A stretch of 64,000 nt of DNA, from the NCBI GenBank assembly GCA_905331475.1, contig CAJNYU010004415.1, forward strand, positions 280,591-344,590. The letters run 5' to 3'. The notes beneath the pieces are model-generated. The model worked only from the letters and a program-made list of their open reading frames with translations, made no database searches and had not been told where the DNA came from. This document shows positions 35,893 through 48,293 of this stretch, in pieces. The stretch's first letter is position 1, and each line of letters begins with the position of its first letter. A program made the translations under genes and the position numbers. The stretch comes from Rotaria socialis. Lineage: Eukaryota > Rotifera > Eurotatoria > Philodinida > Philodinidae.

Positions 35893-37708
35893 ATGAGTAA
35901 TACTGATTCATTTGCCATTGGTAAGTAATTCGAAAATTAAGCGATTGAAACAAAATTTTTACATGTCTAGACAGGATCCTAAAAATTGATGTTCATATCT
36001 TTCGTTTTTTCAGTACATTTTCCTCAAAATCCAAAAGTATCAGCTGAAGATTTAGTTGATATTCAATTTAATGCAACCAACACAAGCATAAAAACAGCTG
36101 ATATAACCTATGAGGGACAAGCAACAAAATCATCGGAATTATGTGGTATTCTTGGTTTTGTTGATGATCAAGGTCATATACATCTTTCATCGAATTTCGC
36201 TCTATATTCAATGCGTCCAAAACTAACGGATTTCAATACGGAAACAAAATCAACTCCAACCACTGAAGATACTAAACTCAATGTAAGAAAAGATTTAATG
36301 CTGTTTTTGTTATATGCGAAACAAAATTTTTCTTTTCATTTTTAGAGAACTGATCTTGATGAAAAATTTGGTACAGAGAAAAAACGTCGTTCTGTACATT
36401 CAAAAAAACGTAATACAATCGAAGTTAATGTTCTTGCAACTGCTGTATCAGCTGCACGTGAACAAGTACTGAATACAACTACAAATGAACACTTAAATGA
36501 AAGTTTACTCAACAATAGTATGGTTTCATTTAACGATGACGATCAACTGACGCTACCAGCACCTAATTATGATGCAAAAAAACCAGAAGAAGTTTTCGTT
36601 CTTGATGATAGTACGTATCGAACGCATAACTTTAATTCTGTCTACTACTCTTTGTAATATTCGCTGACGTATATTACGCTACAGGGAAAAAAAGGAACTA
36701 GTTTCTTATGCAAGCGATGATACGGGTCAAAATAGATCAAACATTTATCTGAAGTATTTTAACGAATTGCTTTTTTCTCTTAGTTCTCAATGAAAATGAT
36801 ATGCTACTATTAAATGATAAATGTAGTCAAATTGTCGATGGAACTAAAGAAGATATACAAAAATGGGCAAAAGAAGGTACTTATGCATCGTTTGTATGTG
36901 ATCAAATGAAAAAATTACCTGTTGATCATGCTGAACGTATTAAATCTGCGTCGAAAATCCTTTATTTACATTATCTTATTGCTTTTTTTAAACGTTCAAT
37001 GTTTAAACGACTATCTGGAAGTAAGTTTTAATTCACAAACAGAAACAATCAAAATTTTCATTGACTTATATCCATCTAGAACCATTTCCTGATGATGCTC
37101 CTCGTGCTTTGCAAGACAAAGCATTACAAGTTTATGCTATTGCTAATATTAATGAACGAACACGAAAAGAAGTCAAGTAAGATAGTATCAAATTTGGCTA
37201 TTTGATAGAAAGTTTAAGGCCTGTCGAACTGTCCTTTTAGCACCAGACATAATTAGTACTGATTTTATCGGGTCGAAATATTTTTCCATCACTCTATCTG
37301 AGTGTTTCGTTCGAAGGAGACTCATTCGATCTTCATTTCACCGCCCTAAAAGAGGAAATCTTGTTTGTATTTTAGTACTGTACCACCTCGTCTTCGATTA
37401 AAATTAACCGCACATATATGCATTCTATCTTTATATATCTGTCGATTTACAGTAGATGTTGATAGTCTACGTTTATCACTGGGTAGTTCAATATCAATAT
37501 CAAAGTAAGAAAAACGACGATATTTCCGTTCTATCGAAATTCTTTCTTTTCTAAATTTAGATTACAAGACATATTCAGTGAACTTGGTTGCAAAATAATA
37601 AAAGTAGCACATACTAATGTTGCCACGCTTGAGACACCAATAAATAAACCGAAATTAAAAGATGGAATGTCACTTGGATCGAATAGAAAACGAAAAAGAA
37701 CCAATTGA
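35893..37708 (+). CDS. POLR1E: RNA polymerase I subunit RPA49/PAF53
   Basis: Exons: 35893-35920, 36014-36282, 36346-36610, 36784-37020, 37080-37176, 37376-37504 and 37561-37708. Total 1173 nt, 390 aa. The N-terminal part is the dimerisation domain that pairs with the RPA34 type subunit (CGILGFVDDQGHIHLSSN and YSMRPKL). The middle linker contains FGTEKKRRSVHSKKRN and a coiled region VLATAVSAAREQVL typical of the family. The C-terminal tandem winged helix domain (ILYLHYLIAFFKR, RLRLKLTAHICILSLYICRF, KLQDIFSELGCKI) binds upstream DNA during rRNA gene transcription in the nucleolus. A clear acceptor (ATTATTTTAG) lies just upstream of the ATG, consistent with trans-splicing. The stop codon is only 72 bp from the next start codon. 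Confidence 0.92.
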
Positions 37709-37780
37709 ATTGTTATAATTTGTCTGTTTTTTTTTCTTGGTTTTAGATTTTCTATTTTTTTTTATTATTATAAATACATT

Positions 37781-40700
37781 ATGGTTAATGCCGGTTTAAT
37801 TGAAATTATTCTTCGTGAACAAGACGATCCTGGGTAAGTAATCCATGCATTTGTTTTCTTTACGTGATAATATATAATCTAAATCATTTTCTTTTTTTCT
37901 TAAAGTTGTTCAACGACACGACAGATTCGAGATATTTATAATAATCGTTCGGGTGAAGATCCAATTCTTCAAAATTCTGATCTCGATAAAGAATTTCAAT
38001 CATTTCTATTAAAAGCACTTCAAGTAAACAAAGAAAATTTCTATGAAAGATTATTTTCAAATTTGATTCTTTAGGCATTTCCTAGGCCTGTTGACGATGA
38101 CGACGATGAAGAAGATAAACCTATATCATATACAGTAAAATTAAAAGATAGTGATGACAACAGTACACCATCGATGAAGAAGCAAAAGAACAAAGTGAAA
38201 GCGATGAAGAATCAAGTGATGAGGATAAGCCTTCAACAGCATCATCAATAACAATCACAAAACCATTTTCACCACTTTTTTTGAATAATATGAAAAAATT
38301 CGGCGTCTCAACTGATTGGCTTGCTAAACGATCGAATATAGTACGTCAATCAGCATATTCACTTTCATCAGTTAAATCGAACACAAGTAAACTTGATGCA
38401 ATGATTAAAAGCGCTTCAGCTAAACCAATACGATCAAATCGGAAATTATCTTTTATTGAAAATACAAATACGGCACCGACAAGGTTAGAATTCGATAAAG
38501 AAAATGCAGATCCATCAACAGAAACAAATGATACAAAAGAAGAATCAAATGAAGTAACGAAACCAAAAGAAGCGCCTACACCTTGTAAGCACACATGGCA
38601 TTCTTTTTTTAGTCTAACTATAGAATCTGGTACATCCATCGAATGTCTATATAGGTCGAGTTAACTCAGACGTAGTCGCACTCACTTTTCACGTAAAAAC
38701 TTTTCTGTGCGAGATACACAGAGAAGTCAGTCTCGAATATTTGGGGAATTGTAAGCGGTTTACTAAACGAATATAATACAGCCGATCTAAGTAGATGCCC
38801 TTCTTATGCTAACGTATGAGAGTTACTCAAGTGATATATCGCTTATAGGCGAACACAATGTCATTTCCCGAAGTTTCATCATCCTGCTGTGCACTTAGTA
38901 CACCGCTTTTATACTAATAAAGTGTCTTTCGAAAAGCACATATCAACCGATTAATTGTATAATATTATTTCAGGTTAGTAGCCAACTGAAAGTCCTACGA
39001 CTTACACAATATAATACGCTACCTAAGCGTTACCTCTTTGCCGAATACTACGCTTTTGCAACAAGTAAGCAAAGTTATTCACAGCGAATAGAGATGCTTG
39101 CAAAAACCATCGAATAAGAATGATGAGGCATAGCCATGGCACTATCTTTAAACCGCTTGATAAATATTTTGATCTCAATCCAATTTTCTATTTCTAGATG
39201 ATCTCAGTAGTGATAGTAACGATGAAAAAGAAGAAGAAAAAGAAAAAATTGATTCTTCTCCAACATCAAAAGCATTTTCTCTTCGTATTCCACGTGTTGA
39301 TTTTTCCGATAAAGAAAAGCAACGGTCATCAAAACGTTCAAAATCATTATCATCTGACGACGAACCTAAACAAGAAAAAAAGAAACCATCCAAGAAGCTC
39401 TCAAGTTCAAAATCATTACATGAAAAACGTAAAAAAGAAAAAAAACAGTCATCAAAATCGTCAAAACCATTACCATCCGATGATGAACCAAAAGAAGATA
39501 AAAATCAATCATCCAAACGTTCAATTTCATTATCATCCGACGAAGAACCTATACAGGAAAAATCTAATCCAAAACGAAAGAGACAAAGCAAAAAAGAAAC
39601 TACAAGAAAATCATCAAAAAAACCAAGTGAAGATGAACCAACAAAAGAAGCTCCAAAGAAATCATCAACAAAATCAAACAAAGGTGAAACAGTCAAAGAA
39701 ATTTCGAAGAAATCATCGAAAAAAATAAAGAAACATGAAAAAACTCGAGATATATTATCATCCGATGAAGATGAATCAATAGGAGAAGCTTCAAAAAAAT
39801 CATCGAAGAAATCCAATAAAGATGTAGGATCTCCAGAAATAGTATCATCCAATGAAGATGAACATGAATCAATAGAAGAAATTCCAAAGAGGTCATCAAC
39901 AAAATCAAATAAACATGAAGGATCTCCAGAAATATTATCATCCGGTGAAGATGAAGATGAACCTATGGAAGAAGTTTCAATGGAATCATCAAAAAAATCA
40001 AATAAAGAAGAAACTCCAAAGAAGTCATCGAAGAAAGATGTAGGATCACCAGAAATATTATCATCCGATGAAGATGAAGTTGAACTAATTGAAGAAGTTA
40101 CAAAGAAGTCATCAACGAAACCAAAAAAAGCTGAAAAAATCAAAGAAACTCCTAAAAAGTTGTCGAAGAAATCAAAACAAGATGAACAGGCAGAAGAAGC
40201 TTCTGAAGATTTATCATCCAATGAAGTTGAAGATAAGCCAACGAAACAAATCAAAAAGAAACCATCAAAAAAACCCAAAAAAACCCCCAAGAAATTCGAC
40301 AAAGATGAACCGGCAGAAGACGCCTCAGAAAAATTATCATCTAATGAAGATGAAGACGAACCCACAAAAGAAATTCCAAAGAAATCATCCACGAAATCGA
40401 ATAAAGATGAAGGAACTCCAGAAATATTATCATCCGAAGAAGATGAAGACGAATCTGCAAAAGAAGTTCAACAGAAGCCATCAGAAAAAGTTGAAAAACC
40501 TCGAAAAAACTCATCGAAAAAAACCAATAAAGATGAAGATGAACCTGCCAAAAAAGTTTCAAAGAAGTCATCAGCAAAACCTAATAAAGAAACTCCAGTA
40601 AAATCATCATCATCTGATGCAGATGAACCAACAAAAACCATTGATGATCATACAATGGAATTTTCACCCAAACAAGATAAAGAAAAACAAACATCAGCTG

Positions 40701-41259
40701 ATACAAAAAAGTCGGTGCAAAGCAAAAGTAAAGATGATTTAGCACAAACGCGTATTGAACATTTTAAAAAGTTACTTCGAATCTCTGGTATTCGACTTAT
40801 CATCAAAAGAACTGAATTAGATCAATTCAAATCAAATAAAGCAAAAATCGATTATCTAAAATCACTTTTTGATAAAGGTGGTTTTACTGGTGAGATATTT
40901 GAACTTGTTATTTTCGTTGTTTTCTTAATTCATCGACCTTATTTTATTTAGGCAGTTTAACAATTAAAGAATGTGAAAAGTTCCGTAAGAAACGTGACAC
41001 GGAAAAAGAGTTACTTGAAATTCAAGCGACTTCTGTTACTGTTAAAGGACATGTCAAAGGTGGTCGAACACTACGAGGACAAGGCCGCGATACTGAAGAA
41101 GTCAATGTGAGCGTTAAACGAAAACGCACAGCAAGTAGTGAAATTGAAGAAGATGAAGAAAAAAGTGATGCTGATTCATCTGATCATGAAAGAAAAAATG
41201 TTAAAAAACGGCGAATGATGAAAATGGAAGCATCACCTGAAATTAGTGAAGATGAATAA
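37781..41259 (+). CDS. HIRIP3: HIRA-interacting protein 3-like histone chaperone
   Basis: Exons: 37781-37833, 37906-38023, 38075-38584, 39198-40889 and 40952-41259. The N-terminus (TTRQIRDIYNNRSGEDPIL) resembles the HIRIP3 start. A large exon, over 560 codons, is a disordered Lys/Ser/Asp/Glu repeat built from SSDEDED-like acidic blocks alternating with KKSSTKSNKDE-like basic blocks. The C-terminus has the HIRIP3/CHZ region: HFKKLLRISGIRLIIKRTEL, YLKSLFDKGGFTG, then LTIKECEKFRKKRDTEKELL. HIRIP3 binds histones H2A/H2B and the chaperone HIRA. Exon 3 as read is out of frame by one: the frame opening at 38075 does not continue into the clear acidic frame after about 38180. Either a one-base error or mutation, or an unusually short 29-nt GTAAAA...CAG intron (about 38139-38167), would restore it. 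Intron 4 is long (613 nt). Confidence 0.85.
39198..40720. repeat. Degenerate coding tandem repeats within HIRIP3 exon
   Basis: Units of roughly 30-35 codons with the core TCATCCGATGAAGATGAA followed by a Pro/Lys/Ser-rich half are repeated many times with drift. The repetition keeps alternative frames open, which explains several long spurious open frames on both strands here. Confidence 0.8.
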
Positions 41260-41910
41260 TTGAAACATTTTTTAAAACTGAATCACATATCAAAGACGTA
41301 AGCATCATTCATCATGAATGTGTGCCATTCTTTATCATATAAAGACTTAATGAATCTCTTTATTTTTTTTTGCTATGTATATGTGCATTCCTTATGCGTA
41401 TATTGAGATCTATTTTTTTTGTTTATTTTTGTTGTGCTATGTATATGATTTATTGATTAGAGAAAGAAAATTAAAATTAACTTCAGAAAAAAGCGTCCAG
41501 AATGAAATATATTTTTTTTCATTTGAATTGATAATCTCATCAGTGAATGGCAAGAAGGAAGAAATATCAGCTTAAGTACCTAAATCAGTAGAATCATAAA
41601 CGCATTAATATCTGTAATCTGTTAGCTTTACTTCAGAAAATAAAGTCAAATGCGGATTTTCTTACCAGTAGATTATCGATTATTAAAAAACGAAAAATGC
41701 ATAAAGGCAGTTGTGGAAAAAATGTATTTGAATAAAATTATTTTTTTATATTATTTACTTCATTGAAACTATTTGTAAGTTATCTACTTGTTACTTCTTT
41801 TTTATTAGCTAATCTGTTGTTTTTTTTCTTTCTTGAAGATTGTCTAGCGGACGCGAATTAAAAATCTAGTCTTCAATGTTAAGAGAGATTTCGTTGCATT
41901 CAATCTACAA
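41260..41910. other. Intergenic stretch between convergent genes
   Basis: 3' flanks of HIRIP3 and the mitochondrial carrier. T-rich runs; no gene seen. Confidence 0.4.
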
Positions 41911-42960
41911 TTAAATTGGTTTCAAACCACATGCAATACACATATTATCATAGATAAGAAAAGCCATGATTGAATGTGGTCCAAGACGCATCCAATTCGG
42001 TAAAAACCCTTTGTAGAGACCATAGAAGCCTTCAGCTTTAAATGATTGGAGAAAACAGTCCAGTACACTTGAGTATTTGCCTAAGTGAGCAGGTGTATTT
42101 TGATATCGAGTTTTAATAACATCGACTGGTGATGTTGTTATGGAACAAATAAGACCAGCAAAAAACGAAGCTACTGTATGCAGTGGTATACCTTCTTGCA
42201 TGTAACCATTGCCAATAAGAAATCTTTTAATTTGATCATAGGACGCAACTTGACTACCAGTGAGGACAGCAGCACGAATCATTGTTGGTGCCCAACCTTT
42301 GTAGAGACCTGCTAAACCTTCGGTTTTGCCTACATCAATAAGACCATGCATTAAACCACGATACCGTCGTTCACCTTTGACTTGTAGACGAATTTTAACA
42401 ACATCAAGTGGCGTTGCAAAAAAACTCGATATAGCACCTGCACACATACCAGCTATAATCTTTTCGTGAAGATGATTACCACCGCCGATTAAATTTTTGA
42501 ATGGTTCATAAAGATACTAGAAAAATAACAGAAAAAAATTTATCATTGAATCAGAAATTGCCTTCTAGCTGATATTCATTTAAAAAAAAAAAGTTAATAC
42601 TTACAATACGCATACCAGAATAAGTAGCATCTCGGAGTGTTCCAGGAACAGCACCACGCATCAGGCCAGCAAAACCTTCTTCGCGTACAATACGAACTGT
42701 TCCACGAATAAAACCTTGATAGTAACGATTGGTCATTTGTTGACCAACACTCGCTGTCTTTTGTAGTTCTCCATCTACTTGCATACGTGTTTTAATCACA
42801 TCGATTGGACTTTAACAATAGATAAAATCAACATAGACGATTATGTTTTAGTTACTTACTTAGTACAAAAACCTGTAAATCCTTGAGAAAAGCTCGCAAA
42901 GCAAAATCGAAGAAGTTCATTTGATTTTTCTGTTGGTGGTAATTTCGGTTGCACTGACAT
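41911..42960 (-). CDS. Mitochondrial carrier (SLC25), dicarboxylate/uncoupling-protein type
   Basis: Exons: 42960-42860, 42809-42605 and 42516-41911. Total 912 nt, 303 aa, the standard carrier length. All three repeats have the signature PxDxxK: NPIDVIKTRMQ, TPLDVVKIRLQ and SPVDVIKTRYQ. Each is followed by a G-x-x-x-L-x-x-G type segment (GFAGLMRGAVPG, GLAGLYKGWAP, GFYGLYKGFLP). The ending NWMRLGPHSIMAFLIYD resembles the dicarboxylate, oxoglutarate and uncoupling-protein branch. It should sit in the inner mitochondrial membrane with six helices. The exact substrate cannot be decided from sequence reading; SLC25A10/11/14/30-like carriers are the best candidates. Confidence 0.88.
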
Positions 42961-45273
42961 GTTGCTTTCGATGATTAAATCATGTACGATTAATACTCAA
43001 CAAGCACATGTTTGTGTCTTCCTCTACACTATACACCTAGGCTTGTGTAGATGGCGAAGGCCATTCGTTGTTGAAGAAACAGAACGCAAGACAGTTTGCA
43101 CGAAGAGAAATGGTTGAAAGTTGATGCGGTATACAAAACATGATTTCAACTGACATTAAATGTCATAACTAGCGTACGATATTAGTAAATAAATTGCTCA
43201 TGTACGTACAAAGATATGGACACATCATCTTTAATAATTTCATTTATATAAAAGTTTTGATAAAAACGTGCGCACAAAATTTTATTTGCCCTAATCGTAC
43301 TTTTTTATTGTTTGTCCTTGTTAAAAAAAGAAAAGGAAAGGAAATACAAAAGAACGCTGTCTCTAAAACAGAAAAAAAATGCGTTTTTTGATTACGAGAT
43401 ACGACAGTTCACACGTTTATTGGCATCAAACTTCATTTTACTTAAAGATTCACCAATCGCAATACTCTATGATGTTTGCAGTCAAGATAAGAAATGCAAC
43501 TTTAAGGATAAAAAAAATGAAATTTGAAAAGTTTTCATACTGATTTTTAATATTTAACTCATATGTATGAATGCAAATTTACGATATTTTTTATATCAAA
43601 TTTTCTCTTGTAGGAGCGAGAAATTAGTTACAGAAAAATCACAAAGAAAAACAGCATTATCAACAGTCATTTGAAAGGTCAATATGATCTTAAGACAATA
43701 TGTCCATGTCCTTCTAAAGAAACCGAATACAAGTATGGCATTGGATATAAATTGAAGTATAATACCAGATGTTTTTATTACTAAATAACATTGATGTCAC
43801 AACTTTCAAGGTCCGATGATTAAATATCCTATTGATTTTGATAATACATATTATTTCATCAAATAAGAGAATCAGATCAGAAGCAATTTTTATTATTAAT
43901 CAGAGTAATCTAATACGTCGATTAAAACGTCATTAAAGTCACATAAACACAGATGTTCTTCGCACTACTAATAAGAACAAGAACAAGAAATACAAAGTTC
44001 GAATATTGAGGTAATATGAAAAGATGTTGATTGACAACAACAATAACAGCAGATACAGTGCTTGTATCAGTCAATGGGGGTTGTTTTACGTCATAGATTT
44101 ATTCAGCATAAGAGTATCAGAAATGTCAAAGCGGATATTGCTGAAATTCCAAAACCGACTCAATCACGTATTAACTAAATAGAATACTGATGATGTTGAT
44201 TGGTCTACTTATTTTTTATCCTCTATATCTAATCGTATAGTAGACTAAGGAATAGAATAAGATATACCATGTGCAAAATAGGATGAAAACTTAAACTCCG
44301 AATATGTTTCTTTGATTTATTCGATAAGTTTTCTATCAAATGTCATATTTGAAAGTATGCCTGGTCGATAACCAATCATAAATCTTTTGGCAAACTTCGA
44401 CAATTTTCAAAAGTAGTACAGTTCGATCTCCTCATAAGTTATGTCCTTGAGCCAATTTATTCTTGTGTTTACAGTATTTTTTATCTACGATGCGTGTTAA
44501 TGATTGTCTGGTACTTGAGTTTATTCTTCTTTTTTTACTGCTTTCCACATTATAAGCAGGACGAGAATATTATTTATAATATGTAAATAGTTTATACGAT
44601 CAGTTTAGTTGTTCACAAATAGGTTCAACCTACAAAATAAGCGAGAAAATGATTTGAGTACAGCTATTTTAAACACCACGAAATAATATCAATGAATGTT
44701 GTTCAATTAAATTAAATTTAGATGAGTAGCATGCAAACATACATCAGTTGCACACTCAGATAAGTTATAGAAGCCATTTGTACTGTTGCAATAGAGCGAG
44801 TAAAAAATATATCGTAATTGCCGATAATCATGAATATGTATGTACATTGAGCGATATATGATAATATTCTATTAATGAATCAAGTCTTTTGTGCAAGATA
44901 TCATAATATAAAGATCAAATTTGAAAGTTTTTTCTACATGACAGTAACTAGCGTCACCTATTATGAAGAATGAAAAGAACTAAAATTTTATTATTAATTA
45001 TTTCGTTTTATTTATTCCAAGGAAAAAGATTCTTTTTCAAAACTAATAGAGGTCTGAAAACAACATGATCAGAAAAATTCGTGGTTCAAAATGGGAATTT
45101 CAGTATCGAACATTGATTGGTTCATTCATACCTTTGTGAGGAATCATTTAACATTAGTTAAAACTTAATTTCGCTGTTTTCTATCCAGTGTACAATCTCT
45201 TCTGTAACTCTAACTACTTCATTATTCTATGTATTTAAGATAATTCTTTAGACAGACCATCTAAACTAAAATA
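42961..45273. other. Intergenic stretch, 2.3 kb
   Basis: AT-rich. Lysine-rich and hydrophobic open frames at 43194-43527 overlap in different frames and have no support. It must contain the promoter of the carrier (minus) and of fibrillarin (plus). Confidence 0.45.
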
Positions 45274-46904
45274 ATGGGTCGACCAGGTAATCTCGCATTG
45301 AAAGAAATTTCGTCAGTTTATCTCATATTCTATTAGATTTCCGTGGTGGTCGTGGTGGTGGCGGAGGACGTGGACGAGGTAAATGATATTTGTTTTTCTT
45401 AATTAATCAATCTAAATAAATATATATTATTGTTCTACTAGGTGGCGGCGATCGTGGTGGTTTCCGTGGTGGACGAGGTAGGATTTTTTTATTTAAAGTA
45501 AAATATTGATTTTATCTATATACTATTTAGGTGGTGACCGAGGTGGCCGTGGTGAGATTTCTGAATAATAATGATTTTGTAATTAGACTTTTCAATTCAT
45601 AGGTACACGTGGCGGCGGTGTACGTGGTGGTAGCCGTAAGTAGTCTTTTTGGAAATCTTTCTTTTTAAATAAGTTCGTTCGTTTCAGGTGGTCGAGGTGG
45701 CCGTGGCGGTGGTGGTGGAAGAGGTAAATTGAAATACTTATCGTTCTATTAACATTATTTACTTTTTATAAAATAAGGTGGAGCCGGAGGAAAAAAAGTC
45801 GTTGTTGAACCACATCGTCATCCAGGTTAGTTGATTTCGCTTGTAATCAATCTATCCTACTATTGTTACCTTTCCTAGGAGTATTCATCGCTCGATCAAA
45901 AGATGATGATATGTTATTAACTAAAAATATGGTTGTTGGAGAAAGTGTTTATGGTGAAAAACGCATTAGTGTTGATGTAGGTTTATTTCAAAAAAAGAAG
46001 ATTATAAATTATGAAATATGAATATTTTGTTCTAGGGAGAGAATCAAGAAAAAATTGAATACCGTGTATGGAATCCATTTCGTTCGAAATTAGGTGCTGC
46101 CATTCTCAGTGGTGTTGATAACATTCATATGCCGCCCGGTACAAAAGTTCTTTATCTTGGTGCAGCAAGTGGTACAACCGTTTCTCATGTATCTGATATT
46201 GTTGGACCAGTATGTAACTCGTATTCTATTCAGTTTCATGATACAACTCTTCTTTGTTTCTTATCAAGGAGGGTCTGGTTTATGCAGTTGAATTTTCACA
46301 TCGATCTGGTCGTGATTTATTGAATGTAGCAAAAAAACGCACTAATATTATACCAATCATTGAAGATGCACGTCATCCACACAAATATCGAATGCTTATT
46401 GGTATGAAAGCAAATCAATTTTTCTTATATTACATACTAAATTCTGTACTTTTGTTTCTATCTTCTATAGGTATGGTTGATACAATATTCGCTGATGTTG
46501 CCCAGCCTGATCAAGCCCGTATTGTTGCACTCAATGCACACCACTTTTTAAAAAACGGTGGAAATTTTGTTATTTCAATTAAAGTAGGAAAAAAAGAATG
46601 ATTCATATTTTTAATATTATTCTATTATTCGTGTAGGCAAGTTGTATTGATTCAACAGCATCACCAGAAGCTGTTTTTGCTGGTGAAGTTAAAAAACTTC
46701 AAAGTGAAAAACTTAAACCAAAAGAACAACTTACATTAGAACCCTACGAACGTGATCATGCAATTGTTGTTGGTAACTACCGGTAAGAACTGAAATTTTG
46801 CTTATGGTTGATGATGATGATGAGCTTTTGTTTTTTATTTTAGACCCGTCGGTAAAAGTAAAAGTAAAGAAGACAATGACAAAAAAGAATCAATGGAAGA
46901 TTAA
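45274..46904 (+). CDS. FBL: Fibrillarin, rRNA 2'-O-methyltransferase, 13 exons
   Basis: Exons: 45274-45286, 45337-45378, 45442-45477, 45531-45551, 45603-45635, 45688-45723, 45778-45825, 45879-45976, 46036-46209, 46269-46401, 46471-46583, 46637-46782 and 46844-46904. Total 954 nt, 317 aa; human is 321 aa. The N-terminal Gly/Arg-rich (GAR) region is spread over seven mini-exons of 13-48 nt, six of them flanked by phase-1 introns on both sides. The methyltransferase part has [20 protein letters not shown] (SAM-binding loop), [30 protein letters not shown] and [15 protein letters not shown]. Fibrillarin is the catalytic subunit of box C/D snoRNPs, methylating pre-rRNA and histone H2A glutamine in the nucleolus. 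Confidence 0.96.
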
Positions 46905-47538
46905 TAACATTGGTATTATGTACCCAACAATTTTGTGTCGGCGCTTTATGCCTGTTATTTGTACCGTTTTTGTTGTTATTGTTGTTGATTAAAAATAGCA
47001 AACGCTCATTTGAAAACATGCGAAAAAAAATAATAATCTTCTAAAATGAATCCAGATTTGTTAGGAATTTCAAAATCAGAACTTAAGGATACACTTTTGA
47101 TCTAAACAATGAGTTATTGATAATGTAAGAAGAGGTGTAAATTTCTTTCATGATTGTAATTTTCTCAGGCATATTTTATTGGCATCTGTTACATTCAATC
47201 AATAGTTTTTTCAAAGGTGACGACACCAATCGGAGTAATTATTGATATAGCTTTACGGTAGGTTTTGTCTAATTCTATTCATATCCACTGATAAACTGTT
47301 ATAGAAAATTTTCCGATCCAAAATATTGTTTCATCAATTCTCGTTATGATCTACTTGAAATTTCAACTATTGATTCATTCTGTTGAAAAACAACATGGAT
47401 CATTTCGACTATGTGAAGGATTTTTTTAATGAAGCTGTCTCTGATTTTTATGTCAATAATTTTTTTTCTCTTCATTATTCAACCCTTTGAATAGGCTTCT
47501 TATAGTAATTGTCTCAGCAGTTGATACAAAACAAAGGA
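46905..47538. other. Intergenic stretch between fibrillarin and the EF-hand gene
   Basis: 634 bp, same strand on both sides. An acceptor-like CTCAG lies about 20 bp before the EF-hand start codon. No gene is seen. Confidence 0.4.
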
Positions 47539-48293
47539 ATGAGTCTTACACGAAAAATTCCAAAGTCGAAACGAAAACCGACTTTAAAAGTAGGATAATA
47601 TTTTCTTTCAATGAGCGATTCGTATATCTTTTATATATTCATTGAGGGTAAAACTTTGACAGAAGAACAGCAACTTGGTAAGCACTGAAATCTATTCTAT
47701 TTTAATAGAATTTATTTAATCGTTTTTTATAGAATATAAACAAGCATATTCGTTATTCGATCGTGACGAAGATGGTTTAATAAATCCAAAAGAATTGAGT
47801 TATCTTATTCGCTCATTAGAATGTAATCCAAGTGACAATGAAATTCAAAGTTTAATCGATCGTGTTGTCGATGAAGGTTTGTCTAGAGATATAAAATTTC
47901 TATTGGTATGAGAGTTGAATTTTCTTTTTTTTGTGCAGGAAATAGTCTAATTGATTGTAATCAATTTTTAATTATGATGTCTTTACTACATAAGACTCGA
48001 GACAAGGACAAAAGACGAGAATTACATGAAATCTTTACTGCTATCGATACAGATAATAATGGTGTTATCGATAGTACAGAATTGCGAACGATTATGCGTT
48101 TAATAAATAGTGGAGTTGATGATATAAAATTAACAAAAGAAGAAATTGATGAAATGATTGCAGAAGTCGATAGCGATAAAGATGGACGAATTACATTCAA
48201 TGGTAATATAATTTCTAAGGGAATAATAATCGATTAAAAGTTGTTTTTTTCCCTCATTTAGAATTTACTCGCATTTTTGAAGGACAAATATAA
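47539..48293 (+). CDS. Calmodulin/centrin-like EF-hand protein
   Basis: Exons: 47539-47589, 47647-47677, 47733-47876, 47939-48202 and 48262-48293. Total 522 nt, 173 aa. The lysine-rich N-terminal extension (RKIPKSKRKPTLKGKT) precedes LTEEQQLEYKQAYSLFDRDE. EF-hand 1 (DRDEDGLINPKE), EF-hand 3 (DTDNNGVIDSTE) and EF-hand 4 (DSDKDGRITFNE) keep canonical Ca2+ ligands. EF-hand 2 (DEGNSLIDCNQF) is degenerate and shortened. The basic extension and overall length resemble centrins and other calmodulin-like proteins more than calmodulin itself (149 aa). The specific partner is unknown. Confidence 0.88.

Noticed and set aside
39198-40601. Long Lys/Asn/His-rich plus-strand frames and long Ser/Phe/Asp-rich minus-strand frames
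   Set aside because: Alternative frames kept open by the repeat structure of the HIRIP3 exon; the accepted frame joins both neighbouring exons in phase.
43194-43527. Overlapping plus-strand frames
   Set aside because: Two frames cover the same A-rich DNA; neither looks coding.
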